From the NCBI GenBank assembly GCA_035538795.1, contig DATLJS010000066.1, positions 69,285-133,284 of the forward strand: a stretch of DNA of 64,000 bases. The letters are read 5' to 3'. Shown piece after piece: positions 16,171 to 26,518 of this stretch. A program made the position numbers and the translations under genes. The stretch's first letter is position 1; the number at the start of each line of letters is the position of its first letter. The stretch comes from JAJZGK01 sp035538795 (lineage in GTDB: Bacteria > Pseudomonadota > Alphaproteobacteria > Rhodospirillales > Magnetospirillaceae). A model generated the notes under the pieces. It saw only the letters and a list, made by a program, of their open reading frames with translations, was not told the origin of the DNA and ran no database searches.

Positions 16171-19041
16171 TCAGCGGGCGGACAGCGCCAGACGGCGGCC
16201 GGTGCGCAGCATTTCCCGCATGTCCGAGGCGGGAACCGGACGGCTGAAAAGATAGCCCTGAATCTGGTCGCAGCCGAGATTGCGTAGGAAATCAAGATGT
16301 TGCTGGGTTTCCACGCCTTCCGCCACCACCTTCAGCTTCAGGGCGTGGGCCATGGCGACGATGGCGGTGACGATGGCGGCGTCGTTGGGGTCACGGTCGA
16401 TGTCCATGACAAAGCTGCGGTCGATCTTCAGCTTGCTGATGGGGAAGCCCTTCAGCACCGACAGCGAGGAATAGCCGGTGCCGAAATCGTCGATGGCGCA
16501 AGCCACGCCGTGTTCGCGCAGCCGCTCGACCACCGCGATGGCGCTTTGCGGATCGGTCATGGCCGAGCTTTCGGTCAGTTCCAGTTCCAGCAGCCGCGGG
16601 TCCAGGCCGTTTTCGCTCAAAGCCTCCTCGACCAGCGAAACCAGCCGCTTGGGCTGCTGGAACTGGCGGCCGGAAATATTGACGGCCACCGGCACCAGCG
16701 ACAGCCCTTCGTCGCGCCAATGGCGCAAATGGGTGCAGCAGCTTTTCAGCACCTGCTCACAGATGCCGTCGATCAGTCCCAGCTCTTCGGCCACGGGGAT
16801 GAACTCCGCCGGCGGAACCATGCCGGCCGGGCTCATCCAGCGCACCAAAGCTTCCATGCCGACGATGCCGCCGTCGACCAAATCCACCTGAGGCTGGAAG
16901 AAAGCGACGAATTCCTCCTGTTCCAGGGCGCGGCGCAGACGGCTTTGCAGCGACATGGTGCGGACCACGCCTGCATTCATCTCGGGAACGAAGCGATGGC
17001 TGGAGCCTGAACCCGAGCTTTTGGCCCGCAACAGGGCCGCATCGGCGTTCTTCACCAGGGTTTCGCCGTCCGGGCCGTCGAGGGGATAAAGGCTGACGCC
17101 GGCGCTGGCGGTGATCTCGATTTCCTCTTCGCCGACGGCGATGGGATCTTGTAGACGGGTCAGGATCTGCTCGACGGTGATCATGATCTCGGCGTTGTCG
17201 GACAGGCCGGCCAGCAGCAGCATGAAGCGGTCGCCGCCAACCCGCGCCAGCGTATCTCCCGACGACAGACAGGTGGACAGCCGCTCCGCCAGCTTGACCA
17301 GCAATTGATCGCCGAAGGCGTGCCCCAGGGTGGTGTTGATAATGCTGAAACGATCGATGCCGATGGATACCATGGCCAGCAGCTTGCCGGCTTCGCCGCT
17401 TTCCGCCGCCTCGGCGAAGCGCTCCAGCAGCAGCGAACGGTTCGCGGTTTTGGTCAGGGGATCGTGATAGGCCAGATAGGAAATCTGATCCTCGGCCTTC
17501 TTGCGGTCGGTGACGTCAAGAATGATGCCTTCCCACATCACCGAGCCGTCGCCCAGCAGGCGCGGGCGCGAGCTGCTGCGGGTCCAGCAGGTGCGGCCGT
17601 TATAACCGTGGATCAGCAGATCGAGCTCGACCGGCTCCAGAGTGCGGGCCGATTCGCGGACCTTTTCCAGAAAGTCGCCGCGCATGGCGGCATCGACGGC
17701 GTCGATCATCAGGGCGGGATTGGCCTTGATCTCGGCCGGGTCCATGCCGAACATGTCACGAATGCCGTCGCCGATGAAGGGATATTCGATCCGCCCGTCG
17801 GGACGCAAAGCCCGCTGGAACAGCAAGCCCGGCATGTTCGCCGTCACTTCCGACAGGCGCCGCTGGGTCTCTTTCAGATCCGCCTCGGTCTTCTTGCGGT
17901 CGGTGATGTCGCGGCCAATGCCGATGAACAGGCGGCGCCCCTCCATCCTGACCTCGCTGGTGGCGATCTCGAAGGGGAAGGTCGAACCGTCCTTGCGACG
18001 GCCGACGAACTCGCGCGGACCGCGTCCGATGATCTGCGCCTCGCCGCTTTCCAGATAGCGTTCCAGCAAATCCCGGTAATAAGCCCGATGGGCTTCGGGC
18101 ACCAGCATCAGATAGGATTGGCCGATCATTTCGTCGGCGGCATAGCCGAACAGGCTTTCCACCGCGGCGTTGACCGATTCGATATGGCCGTCCATGTCCA
18201 GGGTCAGAATGCTGTCGGCCGCATGATCCATGATCATTTGCAGCTTCTGCTCGGCCCGCTTGCGGTCGGTGACGTCCAGCAGCAAGCCGTCCCAGCGCAG
18301 GGTACCGTCGGCCTGCATGCGCGGCTGGGAGCTGCCGCTCAACCAGCGGACATCGCCGTCCTTGGTGATGACGCGGAATTCCTCGCGGCAAGGCTCCAGG
18401 CTGGCCGCCGAACGCCGCACCACCGCCAGATGCTCGTCCCGGTCCGCCCAGTGGACCACATCGAGACAGCCGTCGCTGGCCACCCGCAGCTCGTCGGGGC
18501 CAAGGCCGAGAATCTGCCGGACGCCTTCGCTGAAGAAGGGATAGCGCAACTGCCCGTCGGTTCCCTGCTCCCGCTGGAACAGGACGCCAGGCAGATTGGC
18601 CGTCAGCGCCGCCAGCCGCTCTTCGGCCCGGCCCAGGCTTTCCCGGCAATCGAGGCGCTGCGTCAGTTCGCGCAGCACGCCGACATATACCGCCTTCGGC
18701 TGATCGCCGGGGAAATCCATGGGCAGGCAACTCCAGGCCGATTCCATAGGCAGTCTCCGCCCATCCCGGGTTCGAAGCCTGACATCCTTGAGATTGGGGG
18801 GAAACAGCTCGAAAGCCATATCCTCCAGAAGATGGGTCACCGGCTGGCCGGCGATCTCGGACTCAGTCACTCCGGCCATCACCAGCAGCGGCCCGTTGGC
18901 GGCAAGAATCAGACCCTTGCCGTCCAGGATCAGAACCGGATCGGGCAATCCCCGCCCCACCGCCGACCAGAATCCTCCGTCGGTCCCGAACGGATGATCC
19001 GCGCGGGCCTTCTTGACAGAGGAAGGATCAGGCAAGGACAT
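16171..19041 (-). CDS. PAS-rich GGDEF/EAL protein, cyclase site degenerate
   Basis: A 956-residue soluble c-di-GMP protein. Four PAS-like units occupy about residues 25-510; units two and four both begin with LTANLPGVLFQR / VTANMPGLLFQR and include tryptophan-rich PAC ends. The GGDEF domain (about 515-680) reads GGDRF at residues 602-606, so the catalytic Glu is Arg, and no RxxD inhibitory site precedes it. The EAL domain (about 695-945) keeps E730 of MEALVRW, the Asp pair in DDFGTGYSS and the VAEGVET segment, so it is probably an active phosphodiesterase. It most likely degrades c-di-GMP, with GGDEF as a regulatory or GTP-sensing module. No membrane segment was seen. Confidence 0.92.
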   Translation of the reverse strand: MSLPDPSSVKKARADHPFGTDGGFWSAVGRGLPDPVLILDGKGLILAANGPLLVMAGVTESEIAGQPVTHLLEDMAFELFPPNLKDVRLRTRDGRRLPMESAWSCLPMDFPGDQPKAVYVGVLRELTQRLDCRESLGRAEERLAALTANLPGVLFQREQGTDGQLRYPFFSEGVRQILGLGPDELRVASDGCLDVVHWADRDEHLAVVRRSAASLEPCREEFRVITKDGDVRWLSGSSQPRMQADGTLRWDGLLLDVTDRKRAEQKLQMIMDHAADSILTLDMDGHIESVNAAVESLFGYAADEMIGQSYLMLVPEAHRAYYRDLLERYLESGEAQIIGRGPREFVGRRKDGSTFPFEIATSEVRMEGRRLFIGIGRDITDRKKTEADLKETQRRLSEVTANMPGLLFQRALRPDGRIEYPFIGDGIRDMFGMDPAEIKANPALMIDAVDAAMRGDFLEKVRESARTLEPVELDLLIHGYNGRTCWTRSSSRPRLLGDGSVMWEGIILDVTDRKKAEDQISYLAYHDPLTKTANRSLLLERFAEAAESGEAGKLLAMVSIGIDRFSIINTTLGHAFGDQLLVKLAERLSTCLSSGDTLARVGGDRFMLLLAGLSDNAEIMITVEQILTRLQDPIAVGEEEIEITASAGVSLYPLDGPDGETLVKNADAALLRAKSSGSGSSHRFVPEMNAGVVRTMSLQSRLRRALEQEEFVAFFQPQVDLVDGGIVGMEALVRWMSPAGMVPPAEFIPVAEELGLIDGICEQVLKSCCTHLRHWRDEGLSLVPVAVNISGRQFQQPKRLVSLVEEALSENGLDPRLLELELTESSAMTDPQSAIAVVERLREHGVACAIDDFGTGYSSLSVLKGFPISKLKIDRSFVMDIDRDPNDAAIVTAIVAMAHALKLKVVAEGVETQQHLDFLRNLGCDQIQGYLFSRPVPASDMREMLRTGRRLALSAR

Positions 19042-19156
19042 GGATATTAACGCCGTTCAATAAGATAAAGACCCCCACGCCCCTTGACCCCAAGGCTTCG
19101 GCGCGGATTCCAAGGTATCAATCGCCCGCTAAGCATTAAACCCTGATTCCAAAGGC

Positions 19157-19180
19157 AAAGGTCTTATTAGAAAGACCTTT
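19157..19180. repeat. 9-bp inverted repeat upstream of the GGDEF/EAL gene
   Basis: AAAGGTCTT (19157-19165) and AAGACCTTT (19172-19180) are separated by six bases. It lies between the end of the glycosyltransferase and the start of the GGDEF/EAL gene, both on the minus strand. It could end the first transcript or act as an operator for the second. The surrounding 19042-19337 is AT-rich and holds no gene. Confidence 0.55.
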
Positions 19181-19337
19181 AGTTAAAATTAGGGATACCC
19201 AACCCTATCCAAAGGTTCTGTTTATCACCCGACAAGAGCACCATGAAGCCATATCGCCAGGACTTCTTCAACAGTCGCCCCAAGAGACGCATTTCATTGC
19301 GGCCTCGAAACGTGATTCCGGCGACAATCATCGGGCC

Positions 19338-20900
19338 CTAGGCTGGTTTATCTTTGTCCAGGACGGATTCAAGCGCGCGAACACCGTCCAGATTGTCGAA
19401 CAAGACGCCGCTGGCCGCCTTGATCTTTGCCGTCATGCCTTGGCGGATTTTCTCGTCGCGCCCCCAGGCGACGGCTTTTTCGACGTAACTGTGATGATCA
19501 GGGGCGATCCCGTCCTTGATATCCATCAACCGGTAAAAACCATAAGTGTGGCGTGCGCGCATGAAGCGCCCAGGCCAGGTCACGACGGGAACGGCGCAGG
19601 CAAAAGCCTCCAGGGACGTATGACCGCCGCTATAGTGAAAGGGATCCAGCACCACGTCGCATTGGCGGAACAAGCTGAGAAAAGCCGTGCGCGGTAACGG
19701 CCCCAGGATCAGGATTCGGCCGCTCAGGTGCGGAGCTTGGGCGACGATGCGGGCCTTGACCCTGTTCATCGCCCCCTGCTCCCAGCCGGCCGCCAAAACC
19801 AGGCGGCTGTTTTCGACACCGTCGAGAATCCGAATCAATGCCGGGTCGAAATCGGGGTGGAACTTGTAAGGGCTCTGCGGACAAAGATAGAGCAGGCCGC
19901 TTTCCGGCAATCCCAGATCGGACCGGCTCAGGTTCGCCGCCTCCACGTCGGGGCGGGAATAGGCCACCATCGGACCCGGCAGACAGATCAGCCGCTCTCC
20001 GTAATGGCTGTCGGCCTCTTGTTCCGGCTCCATGCAGTCGGGACTGAGAAAGCTGTCGATGCTGTCCAGCCCGGTGGTGTCGGGGTGCCCCCACATCACC
20101 ACCTGATGCCGGGCCAGCCGGGCATGAGCCAGATAGAGGGTGAAATAATCCATCCCCAGATCCAGATAGATCAGATGGTCCAGTTCGAACGCCGCGATGC
20201 TTTGCTGGGCCCGGTCCAGGTCGGCCGGCAATTCGACACAGCCGGGGTCGCCGGGAAAGTCCCGCAGCAAGGCCGCGTTCTGGCCGGAAAAGGAAAAGAT
20301 CGCGACCTCGAAGCGGCTGCGGTCCACAGCCTTCAGCATGCCCATGAACAGGCGCGAGATGGTGTGGTCGGTAAAATGCCAGGAAATGAATCCGACCCGC
20401 TTCTTGCCGGGCCGCCGTTCGCCGCGGCAATGAGGCGCCGTCCAATCCAGCCGGCGGTCGCGCCGACGCAGGACGTAATGGAACAGGCGGTGCAAAGACT
20501 GATTGTCCTGTTCCGCATGATAGGCCAGCAGAAACAAGGTCCAGCTCAATTCGGATACGGAATCAACCGGCGGCCCGTCTTCGGCCGCCAGCAGGATCAG
20601 GTTCTGGCGCAACCGGTCCCGCGCCGCCAGAATTTCCGCTCTGGAGGCCGGCACCACCGGCAGCAGCAGGGCCCGCCGCAGGCGCCAGCCGGGCATGGGA
20701 TGCAAAGCCAGGGCCCGGTCCAAGGCGGCTTCCGCCGCCGCCAGATCGCCGTCCCGCCAATAGGCCGACGACAGCATGGCATAGGCCTGCGCCTCGGCGG
20801 CCAGGGTTTGCGCATATTGGGAATGGTCAGGGGCGATGGTCCGCGCAAAAACGGAAATCTGCTCCGCCATCGCCTTCAGCTCGGCCAGCTGCCCGCTCAT
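19338..20900 (-). CDS. OGT/SPINDLY-like glycosyltransferase with N-terminal TPR helices
   Basis: About 520 residues. The N-terminal third has tetratricopeptide-like helices (YAMLSSAYWRDGDLAAAEAALDRALALHP). The remainder resembles bacterial GT41 enzymes: KKRVGFISWHFTDHTISRLF near residue 180, VVMWGHPDTTGLDSIDSFLSPD, and the donor-binding GGHTSLEAFACAVPVVTWPG near residue 445. It may add a sugar to protein side chains, possibly flagellin or surface proteins, but the acceptor is unknown. The ATG at 20900 is preferred because GGGGGAACATCC precedes it; an ATG at 20954 is in frame without a good site. Confidence 0.85.
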   Translation of the reverse strand: MSGQLAELKAMAEQISVFARTIAPDHSQYAQTLAAEAQAYAMLSSAYWRDGDLAAAEAALDRALALHPMPGWRLRRALLLPVVPASRAEILAARDRLRQNLILLAAEDGPPVDSVSELSWTLFLLAYHAEQDNQSLHRLFHYVLRRRDRRLDWTAPHCRGERRPGKKRVGFISWHFTDHTISRLFMGMLKAVDRSRFEVAIFSFSGQNAALLRDFPGDPGCVELPADLDRAQQSIAAFELDHLIYLDLGMDYFTLYLAHARLARHQVVMWGHPDTTGLDSIDSFLSPDCMEPEQEADSHYGERLICLPGPMVAYSRPDVEAANLSRSDLGLPESGLLYLCPQSPYKFHPDFDPALIRILDGVENSRLVLAAGWEQGAMNRVKARIVAQAPHLSGRILILGPLPRTAFLSLFRQCDVVLDPFHYSGGHTSLEAFACAVPVVTWPGRFMRARHTYGFYRLMDIKDGIAPDHHSYVEKAVAWGRDEKIRQGMTAKIKAASGVLFDNLDGVRALESVLDKDKPA

Positions 20901-20957
20901 GGATGTTCCCCCGGTTCCAACGCCGGACACCAGCATAGACAAAGCCGGAGCCAAAAC

Positions 20958-20993
20958 AACAAGGGGCCGGACTGTTACGTCCGACCCCTTGTT
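20958..20993 (-). terminator. Terminator after tRNA-Thr
   Basis: AACAAGGGG pairs with CCCCTTGTT, enclosing an inner GGAC/GTCC stem. On the minus strand it begins a few bases after the tRNA CCA end and is followed by GTTTTGG. It is a good intrinsic terminator for the tRNA. Confidence 0.8.
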
Positions 20994-20998
20994 TTAAC

Positions 20999-21073
<75 letters not shown>

Positions 21074-21128
21074 GAATTCGAGGGCGCAAACCTACAGTTT
21101 CCACCACCGTAGTGCAAGCCCCTGCTTA

Positions 21129-21737
21129 TCAGGCGGTGGTATCCAGGCCGGACGTGTTCTCGGCGGTGGCTTTCGGGCCGCCCTTGGAGACGCCGACCAT
21201 GGCCGGACGCAGCAGGCGGTCGGCGATGACGTAACCGGCCTGCATCTCCAGAACCACCATGCCCGACGGCTGGTTGGGATCCTCCACCTCCATCATGGCC
21301 TGATGCAGATGCGGGTCGAAGCGCTGGCCCAAGGCCTCCACCTTCTTGATGTTGTAACGCTCGAACGCCGACAGCATGACGCGTTCGGTCAGTTCGACGC
21401 CTTCGGCCAGTTTATGGGCCATGCTGTCGTTTTCGCGGGCGTCGGCGGGAATGCTTTCCAGGGCGCGGCGCAGATTGTCGGCCACCTGCAGCATATCCTT
21501 GGCGAAACCGGCGACGGCGTATTTGCCGCGGTCCTCGGCCTGCTGCTCCAGGCGGCGACGGACGTTCTCGGTTTCGGCGACGGCGCGCAGCAGCTGGTCT
21601 TTCAGCGCGGAGACTTCCGTCAGCAGTTCTTCTTCACGGCCGGACGCCTGTTCCGGCGCGGGAGCAGCCTCGGGAGCGGCGTCGGCGGCCGGCTGCTCGG
21701 AGGGGGTCGCGGGGGTCTGGGGATCCTGCTGGGTCAT
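21129..21737 (-). CDS. grpE: Nucleotide exchange factor GrpE
   Basis: GrpE releases ADP from DnaK. The 202-residue protein has a Pro/Ala-rich tail (residues 1-35), then a long coiled coil (EEELLTEVSALKDQLLRAVAETENVRRRLEQQ) and the beta domain with FDPHLHQAMMEVEDPNQPSGMVVLEMQAGY. It lies 28 nt after hrcA on the same strand, the standard heat-shock pairing. No dnaK or dnaJ is in the window. Confidence 0.97.
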   Translation of the reverse strand: MTQQDPQTPATPSEQPAADAAPEAAPAPEQASGREEELLTEVSALKDQLLRAVAETENVRRRLEQQAEDRGKYAVAGFAKDMLQVADNLRRALESIPADARENDSMAHKLAEGVELTERVMLSAFERYNIKKVEALGQRFDPHLHQAMMEVEDPNQPSGMVVLEMQAGYVIADRLLRPAMVGVSKGGPKATAENTSGLDTTA

Positions 21738-21765
21738 GGAAAGGTCCTTGAATGAAAAAGTCAGA

Positions 21766-22812
21766 TTATCCGATGAGCCGCCCGACCATCTTGGCGGTAT
21801 AGTCCACCAGCGGGATGATGCGGGCGTAATTCAGCCGCGTCGGGCCGATGACGCCGATGGCGCCGACGATCTGTTCGCGGCTGTTGTGATAAGGCGCGAC
21901 GATCATGGAGCAGCCCGACAACTGGAACAACTCGTTTTGCGCGCCGATGAAAATCTGCACGCCGTCGGCGGCGTTGGCCGCATCCAGCAGGCCCAGCAGA
22001 TATTCCTTGGTTTCCAGCGCCTCGAACAGGGTGCGGATGCGCTCCAGATCGTCCAGGGCGGTGACGTCGTCCAAAAGATGCGACTGGCCGCGCACGATCA
22101 ATTGTCCGCTTTTGCCGCCGGCCCAGGTGGCCAGACCGGCCTTGACCACCTTGCCGGTCAGACCGTCCAACTGGGTGCGCTGGTCGGTCAGTTCGGTCAT
22201 GATGCGTTCGCGCACTTCGTCCAGGGTGCGTCCGGCGATGCGGGCGTTGAGATAGTTGCTGGCCTCGCGCAGGGCGGACGGCGTGACGTCGGGCGGCAGA
22301 TCGAGCACGCGGTTTTCCACCAGCCCGTCGCCCGTGACCAGCACCAGCAGGGCGCGGCCCTCGCTCAGGGGCACGAATTCGATATGTTTCAGCGCCAGCT
22401 GGGTCTTGGGCGCCAGAACCAGCCCGGCGCATCCCGACAGACCGGACAGGGTGGACAGGGCGTCTTCCAGCAGATTGTCCAGGCTTTTGCCGGTGGCCCG
22501 ACATTTCTGCTCGATGCTTTCCCGTTCCAGAACCGGCAACTGCCCTAGTTCCAGAAGCCCGGAAACGAACAGCCGCATGCCGGCTTCGGTCGGCATGCGC
22601 CCGGCCGAGGTATGGGGCGCGTACAGCAGCCCGGCCTCCTCAAGGTCCGACATGACGTTGCGGATGGTGGCTGGCGACAAGGACATGGCCAACCGGCGCG
22701 ACAAAGTGCGCGACCCCACCGGCTCGCCGGTTTCCACATAGGCGTCGACGATCTGGCGGAAAATCTCCCGCGACCGTTCGCTCAATTCGCTGACGTTGTT
22801 GCCGCGCGTCAT
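21766..22812 (-). CDS. hrcA: Heat-inducible transcription repressor HrcA
   Basis: HrcA represses heat-shock genes through CIRCE operators. The 348-residue product has an N-terminal winged helix with SPATIRNVMSDLEEAGLLYAP and HTSAGRMPTEAGMRLFV, then a dimerisation/GAF-like domain ending VIGPTRLNYARIIPLVDYTAKMVG. Start at the ATG at 22812. No CIRCE element (TTAGCACTC and its inverted copy) is visible upstream of hrcA or grpE, so its targets lie elsewhere. Confidence 0.96.
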   Translation of the reverse strand: MTRGNNVSELSERSREIFRQIVDAYVETGEPVGSRTLSRRLAMSLSPATIRNVMSDLEEAGLLYAPHTSAGRMPTEAGMRLFVSGLLELGQLPVLERESIEQKCRATGKSLDNLLEDALSTLSGLSGCAGLVLAPKTQLALKHIEFVPLSEGRALLVLVTGDGLVENRVLDLPPDVTPSALREASNYLNARIAGRTLDEVRERIMTELTDQRTQLDGLTGKVVKAGLATWAGGKSGQLIVRGQSHLLDDVTALDDLERIRTLFEALETKEYLLGLLDAANAADGVQIFIGAQNELFQLSGCSMIVAPYHNSREQIVGAIGVIGPTRLNYARIIPLVDYTAKMVGRLIG

Positions 22813-22944
22813 GCGCCCGCCTGTTTCCCGGATTGTCTGCTGGTCGAAAATTTAGTGGGGGCCGTCCGTCGCGTCAACGTGGACTCGGCCCCTGCTAAGG
22901 ACTAACGTGCGCGCAATTTGAAAATCCTGTCTGAGGAAACCGTC

Positions 22945-23657
<713 letters not shown>

Positions 23658-23661
<4 letters not shown>

Positions 23662-24266
23662 GCGGGCGTCGCCGCTTCGAAGGCGGAAAGCTGGTGATCG
23701 CCAGCCACAATGCCGGCAAGGTGCGTGAGATCGGCGAACTGCTGTCGCCCTTTGGCGCCCAGGTGGTGTCGGCGGGGGAACTCGGCCTGCCCGAGCCCGA
23801 GGAAACCGGATCAACCTTCGTCGAGAATGCCGAGCTGAAAGCCCTGGCCGCCGCCAAGGCTTCGGAACTGCCGGCGCTGGCCGACGATTCCGGACTGGCG
23901 GTGGACGCCCTGCTGGGCGCGCCGGGCATCTATTCCGCCCGCTGGGCCGGACCGCGCAAGGATTTCGGCCACGCCATGGCCAAGATCCACGAGCAGATCG
24001 GCGACAATCCCGACCGCAAGGCGCAATTCGTCTGCGCCCTGTCGCTGGCCTGGCCCGACGGCCATGTGGAAACCTTCGAGGGGTTCATTCACGGCGAGCT
24101 GGTGTGGCCGATCCGCGGCGCCAACGGCTTCGGCTACGACCCGATGTTCCAGCCGAACGGCCGTTCGGAAACCTTCGGGGAAATGCCGGCCGAACAGAAA
24201 CACGCCATCAGCCACCGCGCCGAAGCCTTCGGCAAGCTGGTCGAGGCCTGTTTCGAGGGCAAATGA
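23658..24266 (+). CDS. rdgB: dITP/XTP pyrophosphatase RdgB
   Basis: RdgB hydrolyses dITP, ITP and XTP to keep non-canonical purines out of nucleic acids. The 202-residue protein shows LVIASHNAGKVREIGELL near the start, the metal site LADDSGLAVDALLGAPGIYSARWAG, and the recognition segment GFGYDPMFQPNG. It overlaps rph and hemW by ATGA junctions, so the three genes are translated in series. Confidence 0.97.
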
Positions 24267-25429
24267 GCGCCTTCGGTATCTATATCCACTGGCCGTTCTG
24301 CCTGTCGAAGTGCCCGTACTGCGACTTCAACAGCCATGTGGCCGAGACGATCGACCAGCCGGGCTGGCGCGCCGCCCTGCTGGCCGAGCTTGAGCATTTC
24401 GCCGCCCGGACGAAAGGCCGCGAGGTCACCAGCGTCTTTTTCGGCGGCGGCACTCCGTCCTTGATGGACCCCGCCACCACCGAAGCCCTGCTGGTCCGCA
24501 TCGGCGATCTGTGGCGTTTGGCCCCCGGCGCCGAAATCACCCTGGAGGCCAATCCCGGCGCCATCGACGCCGGACGCTTCCGCGATTTCCGCGCCGCCGG
24601 CGTCAACCGGCTGTCCATGGGCCTACAGGCGCTGAATGACGCCGATTTGAAATTCCTCGGGCGCCGCCACGACGTCGCCCAGGCCGTGCAGGCGGTGGAG
24701 CTGGCCCGCGCCACCTTCCCCCGCATCTCGTTCGACCTGATCTATGCCCGCCCCGGCCAAACGCCGGCATCCTGGCGCGGCGAACTGGCCCAGGCCATCG
24801 CCCTGGCCGCCGACCACCTGTCGCTCTATCAGCTGACCATCGAGCCGGGCACCGCTTTTCATCCGGCCCATGCCCGCGGCGACTTCGTCCTGCCCGACGA
24901 GGACGCCGCCGCCGAGATGTTCGATATTACCCAGGATATGACCGCCGCCGCCGGCATGCCGGCCTACGAGGTATCGAACCACGCCCGTCCCGGCGCCGAA
25001 TGCCGCCACAACCTGCTCTATTGGCAAGGGGACGATTATGTCGGCGTCGGCCCCGGCGCCCACGGCCGTTTGAGCCGAACAGACCCGAACGATCGTTCGA
25101 TAACAACCGCCGCCCTGCGCCAGTTCAAAACGCCGGACCGCTGGCTTTCCGCCGTTTCTCAACAGGGCCACGGCACCCAGGAAGAAACCGCCCTCGCCCC
25201 CGACGAACGCATCGAGGAATTGCTGATGATGGGCCTGCGCCTGACCGGCGGCCTGGACGGCAGCCAGTTCCGCCGCCTGACCGGCAGGAGCATTGCCGAC
25301 GCCGTCGATCCTTCCGCTCTCGAAATGATGATCGGCGACGGCATGGTGGAATGGCGAGGCCCGACCCTGGCGGCGACGCCTAGGGGCATGCTTCTTCTCA
25401 ATTCCGTCATCGCCGCGCTGTTGCCTTGA
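24263..25429 (+). CDS. hemW: Radical SAM protein HemW
   Basis: HemW is the HemN-like radical SAM protein thought to deliver heme, not a coproporphyrinogen oxidase. The 388-residue protein begins MSAFGIYIHWPFCLSKCPYCDF; the CxxxCxxC iron-sulfur motif has the three cysteines at the start, and the extra Cys of true HemN is absent. SVFFGGGTPSLM and NRLSMGLQALNDADLKFLGR follow. The start at 24263 overlaps the rdgB stop. The rph-rdgB-hemW order is conserved in many alphaproteobacteria. Confidence 0.94.
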   Translation: MSAFGIYIHWPFCLSKCPYCDFNSHVAETIDQPGWRAALLAELEHFAARTKGREVTSVFFGGGTPSLMDPATTEALLVRIGDLWRLAPGAEITLEANPGAIDAGRFRDFRAAGVNRLSMGLQALNDADLKFLGRRHDVAQAVQAVELARATFPRISFDLIYARPGQTPASWRGELAQAIALAADHLSLYQLTIEPGTAFHPAHARGDFVLPDEDAAAEMFDITQDMTAAAGMPAYEVSNHARPGAECRHNLLYWQGDDYVGVGPGAHGRLSRTDPNDRSITTAALRQFKTPDRWLSAVSQQGHGTQEETALAPDERIEELLMMGLRLTGGLDGSQFRRLTGRSIADAVDPSALEMMIGDGMVEWRGPTLAATPRGMLLLNSVIAALLP

Positions 25430-25473
25430 CGGTTTCTCCGGGGCATTAATGTCCCTCGCTTGGGCAAAAGCCC

Positions 25474-25493
25474 CGGGCCGGAAGGGCCCGTTT
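25474..25493 (+). terminator. Possible weak terminator after hemW
   Basis: CGGGCC-GGAAG-GGCCCG followed by TTTC, 45 nt after the hemW stop and just before the gpsA ribosome site. It could be a terminator or only a leader hairpin. Confidence 0.35.
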
Positions 25494-25511
25494 CAGGTCG
25501 GGAGTTGGTTC

Positions 25512-26513
25512 ATGCAGAAGATCGGCATCGTCGGCGCCGGAGCCTGGGGCAGCGCCCTGGCCCTGACCGCCGTCCGCGCCGGGCGTCAGGCCCTGCTGTG
25601 GGCCCACGAGCCGGAAGTGGCCGAGGCCATCCGCCGCGACGGCGCCAATCCCGTCTATCTGCCGGGCGTGGCCCTGGACAAGGTGGGCGTCACCGCAAAT
25701 CTGGCCGATCTAGCCGGATCGGACGCCGTGCTGCTGGTGGTGCCGTCGCAGTTCCTGCGCCCCATCTGCCAGGATCTCCGCCCGCACCTGCGTTCCGGCG
25801 TTCCCGTGGTCGTCTGCGCCAAGGGGATCGAAGCCGACACCCTGGCGGCCATGAGCGAACTGGTGGCCGAGGAATTGCCCGACGCCCCCCTGGCCGTGCT
25901 GTCCGGTCCCACCTTCGCCATCGAGGTGGCCCGCGGCCTGCCCACCGCCATCACCATGGCCTGCGCCGACGCCGAGTTGGGCCAGAAGCTGGTGGACGCC
26001 CTGGGAACCCCCAGCTTCCGTCCCTATCTGACCGACGACGTCATCGGCGCCGAGATCGGCGGCGCCGTGAAGAACGTCCTGGCCATCGCCTGCGGCGTGG
26101 TAGAGGGACGCGGCCTGGGCGACAACGCCCGCGCCGCCCTGATCACCCGCGGCATGGCCGAGCTGATGCGTCTGGCCGTGGCCAAAGGCGCCCGCCCGGC
26201 AACCTGCATGGGCCTGTCGGGACTGGGCGATCTGATGCTGACCGCCTCGTCGCCGCAATCGCGCAATTATTCGCTGGGCTTCGCCCTGGGCGAGGGCAAA
26301 ACCCTGGCCGAGATTCTGGCGGCCCGCCGCTCGGTCACGGAAGGCGTGGCTTCCGCCGCCTCGGTGGTGGGGCTGGCCGCCAAGCTGGGTATCGAAATGC
26401 CCATCTGCTCGGCCGTCGAGGGGCTGCTGTATCGCGGCATCGGCGTCGAGGACACCATTCAAGGATTGCTGGCCCGTCCGTTCAAGACGGAACTGGGCTT
26501 CACCAAGGAGTAA
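25512..26513 (+). CDS. gpsA: Glycerol-3-phosphate dehydrogenase [NAD(P)+] GpsA
   Basis: GpsA reduces dihydroxyacetone phosphate to sn-glycerol-3-phosphate for phospholipid synthesis. The 333-residue protein has the dinucleotide fold KIGIVGAGAWGSALAL at the N-terminus, VLSGPTFAIEVARGLPTA, the catalytic Lys in GAEIGGAVKNVLAIACGV and the substrate segment GLGDNARAALITRGMAEL. Start at ATG 25512 with GGGAG upstream; an open frame upstream to 25449 is not conserved. Confidence 0.97.
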   Translation: MQKIGIVGAGAWGSALALTAVRAGRQALLWAHEPEVAEAIRRDGANPVYLPGVALDKVGVTANLADLAGSDAVLLVVPSQFLRPICQDLRPHLRSGVPVVVCAKGIEADTLAAMSELVAEELPDAPLAVLSGPTFAIEVARGLPTAITMACADAELGQKLVDALGTPSFRPYLTDDVIGAEIGGAVKNVLAIACGVVEGRGLGDNARAALITRGMAELMRLAVAKGARPATCMGLSGLGDLMLTASSPQSRNYSLGFALGEGKTLAEILAARRSVTEGVASAASVVGLAAKLGIEMPICSAVEGLLYRGIGVEDTIQGLLARPFKTELGFTKE

Positions 26514-26518
26514 GAGAC

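Noticed and set aside
22813..22944. Search for a CIRCE operator between hrcA and rph
   Set aside because: The nine-base TTAGCACTC arms or near matches were not seen here or upstream of grpE.
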